Assembly: GCA_019429365.1 (NCBI GenBank)
Contig: JAHYJD010000032.1
Span: 1-32,723, forward strand
Source of the DNA: Bacteroidales bacterium
GTDB lineage: Bacteria; Bacteroidota; Bacteroidia; Bacteroidales; UBA7960
Reading direction: 5' to 3'
DNA length: 32,723 bases
In this document: in pieces, positions 31,295 through 32,723 of the stretch
How the letters are laid out: each line of letters opens with the position of its first letter
Position numbering within the stretch: position 1 is the first letter of the stretch
Position numbers and translations under genes: made by a program
Notes under the pieces: generated by a model
Seen by the model: only the letters and a program-made list of their open reading frames with translations
The model's database searches: none
Told to the model about the DNA's origin: nothing

Positions 31295-32723
31295 ATGAAA
31301 ATCAACAGGCCAAAGATACTCGTAGGGATGAAGCAAAAAATTTCCAAAACACTCTTGTTAATAATTCTTTTGGGGTTAACTGCAGCCCCTTTGCAAGCAC
31401 AGACCCTGGTTATTAACGAAATTATGGCATCGAACCAAACCACCATTGCCGACGATGATGGAGATTATGCCGACTGGATCGAAATTCACAATGCAGGTCT
31501 TTTCCCGGTTAACCTTGCAGGCTTTGGTCTATCTGACAGTTACAACAATCCCTTTAAGTGGGTTTTCCCTGAAATAATCATTACCCCGGGCCAGTTTCTG
31601 CTGGTTTGGGCATCGAATAAGAACCGCACCAATCCTGATGCGCCTTTGCACACCAGCTATGCCATCAGTGCAGGGGGTGAAGAAGTAATCCTGACCCATC
31701 CCAACGGCACCCGCATTTCAGAAATACCGCCCACTCCAATGGGCACCGATATCTCGTTCGGGCATCAGCCCGATGCTTCCGGCAACCTGGTGTTCTTCAC
31801 CAATCCTACCCCGGGTGCCTCAAACAACCAGCAAGGGTTCGAAGACATTCTCGCCCCACCTGCATTAAGTCTTGCTTCTGGTTTTTATGCAGAAGAACAA
31901 ACCCTGGAGATTAGCCATCCTGATCCGCTTGCAACCATTTATTACACCCTTGACGGGAATATCCCAAGCACTGAATCAATCCCCTACGAAGGGGCCATTA
32001 CCCTCACAGCCCAATGGAGCGACGACGCGGGCATAAACATGATCCGCACCAATCCGCCCGAGACCGACCCCCTGGGCTTTGGCTGGAAGATTCCCGGCAT
32101 ATATCCTGAAAAGGCCACCGTGGTAAGGGCAGCTGCCTTTCGCGAAAACTACTTTACCCCTGCCCCCGCCACAGCAACCTATTTCATAGGCATGGAACCT
32201 CCTGCCCTGCCCGTGGCCAGCCTGGCCATCGATACCTTTAAGCTGTTTAACCATTATGAGGGGATCTACATTCCCGGCATCGATTACGAAACTTTTGGCT
32301 ATGGGGATGGCTTTTACGGAACCCCCTTTGCCAACTATTTCCGTCGGGGCGAACTCTGGGAAGTGCCTTCGCATTTCAGCTTTTTTGAAGCAGGCAATGA
32401 GGTCCTTTCAGAGAACGTTGGAATTCGCATACACGGGGGCGGCACCCGCGCCTTGCCGCAAAAGTCGTTGCGCATTTATGCCCGGGGAGGTTATGGCAGC
32501 GATTACCTGAGCCACCCGTTTTTTCCCAATCAAAACCACACCCAGTATAAACGCATTTTGCTGCGAAATGCCGGGCAGGATTTTTTTGGCGCAGGTGTGC
32601 ACTTACGCGATGGATTTATTGAAAAGCTGGCCGAGCCTATCGGTGTGACCATTCAAGACTACCGCCCGGCCATTCTTTACCTGAACGGCGAATACTGGGG
32701 CATACAAAATCTGCGCGAACGCT
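31295..32723 (+). CDS. Secreted LTD / chitobiase-C / CotH-kinase-like protein, 3' truncated
   Basis: The frame is open to the right edge (476 codons visible). The ATG at 31295 gives MKINRPKILVGMKQKISK; the ATG at 31328 (MKQKISKTLLLIILLG) gives a more standard signal peptide ending PLQAQ and is equally possible. A lamin-tail domain follows (about 38-175, LVINEIMASNQTTIADDDGD, DWIEIHNAG, FGLSDSYNNPFKWVFP). Next is a chitobiase/hexosaminidase C-terminal-type domain (about 190-300, ATIYYTLDGNIPSTE), then the start of a CotH kinase-like domain (GIRIHGGGTRALPQKSLRIY, YKRILLRNAGQDF, LYLNGEYWGIQNLRER). CotH proteins are kinase-fold proteins; in Bacillus CotH phosphorylates spore coat proteins. Bacteroidota versions are large, secreted and often carry type IX sorting domains, which would lie beyond the window. 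Confidence 0.85.
   Translation, partial: MKINRPKILVGMKQKISKTLLLIILLGLTAAPLQAQTLVINEIMASNQTTIADDDGDYADWIEIHNAGLFPVNLAGFGLSDSYNNPFKWVFPEIIITPGQFLLVWASNKNRTNPDAPLHTSYAISAGGEEVILTHPNGTRISEIPPTPMGTDISFGHQPDASGNLVFFTNPTPGASNNQQGFEDILAPPALSLASGFYAEEQTLEISHPDPLATIYYTLDGNIPSTESIPYEGAITLTAQWSDDAGINMIRTNPPETDPLGFGWKIPGIYPEKATVVRAAAFRENYFTPAPATATYFIGMEPPALPVASLAIDTFKLFNHYEGIYIPGIDYETFGYGDGFYGTPFANYFRRGELWEVPSHFSFFEAGNEVLSENVGIRIHGGGTRALPQKSLRIYARGGYGSDYLSHPFFPNQNHTQYKRILLRNAGQDFFGAGVHLRDGFIEKLAEPIGVTIQDYRPAILYLNGEYWGIQNLRER
31311..31318 (-). promoter_or_regulatory. -7 promoter element for the glycosylation operon
   Basis: The minus strand reads TATCTTTG, a full match to TAnnTTTG, 129 bases upstream of the GT2 ATG. 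It lies within the first codons of the CotH-type gene if that starts at 31295, but in the intergenic region if it starts at 31328. Confidence 0.35.

Overview
The window is a stretch of Bacteroidota chromosome. The evidence is type IX secretion and gliding genes (a CHU_C-type cargo C-terminus, PorP/SprF, a PorE-like OmpA protein, GldH, PorZ), a SusC/ZnuD-style TonB receptor, and repeated matches to the Bacteroidota -7 promoter element TAnnTTTG upstream of genes. The order cannot be fixed from the sequence alone. No rRNA, tRNA, CRISPR array, insertion sequence or phage gene was seen.

Layout. 1-4192 (+): the 3' end of a large type IX cargo protein, then PorP/SprF, then a PorE-like periplasmic/outer-membrane protein with two C-terminal SPOR domains. 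4267-6003 (-): a secreted C69 dipeptidase. 6225-8465 (+): a ZnuD-like TonB-dependent receptor. 8629-11433 (+): DNA polymerase I with all three activities. 11467-12915 (-): an MltF-like lytic transglycosylase. 13266-18439 (+): DNA polymerase III delta', the RicT/PSP1 protein, the gliding lipoprotein GldH and a class A penicillin-binding protein. 18456-21257 (-): cysC-cysD-cysN, which make APS and PAPS. 21524-24634 (+): PorZ and RecO.

From about 24640 the character changes. A broken C-terminal gene fragment (24643-25122, -) is followed by an AT-rich stretch holding a lipoprotein gene (25469-26712, +). That gene is frameshifted in a T tract in its signal peptide. It encodes an M57-like (HEIGH) metallopeptidase fold whose catalytic Glu is replaced by Asn (HNIGH), fused to a three-repeat beta-trefoil lectin-like domain. 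This is the most unusual locus in the window. It is followed on the minus strand by a four-gene glycosylation operon (31182-26784): a polyprenyl-phosphate sugar synthase (GT2), a GT-C membrane glycosyltransferase, a SAM methyltransferase and a second GT-C-like membrane protein. Base composition falls between the first two and last two genes of that operon, so about 25060-28940 may be acquired DNA. The window ends inside a secreted LTD/chitobiase/CotH-type protein (31295 onward, +).

How the genes fit together. PorP/SprF, the PorE-like protein, PorZ and GldH belong to the secretion/gliding envelope machinery. The CHU_C protein is a likely cargo, and the CotH-type protein may be one. PBP1A, MltF and the SPOR/OmpA protein work on or bind peptidoglycan. 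The glycosylation operon could decorate surface glycans or secreted proteins. The frameshifted lectin protein would be surface-anchored if its frame were restored.
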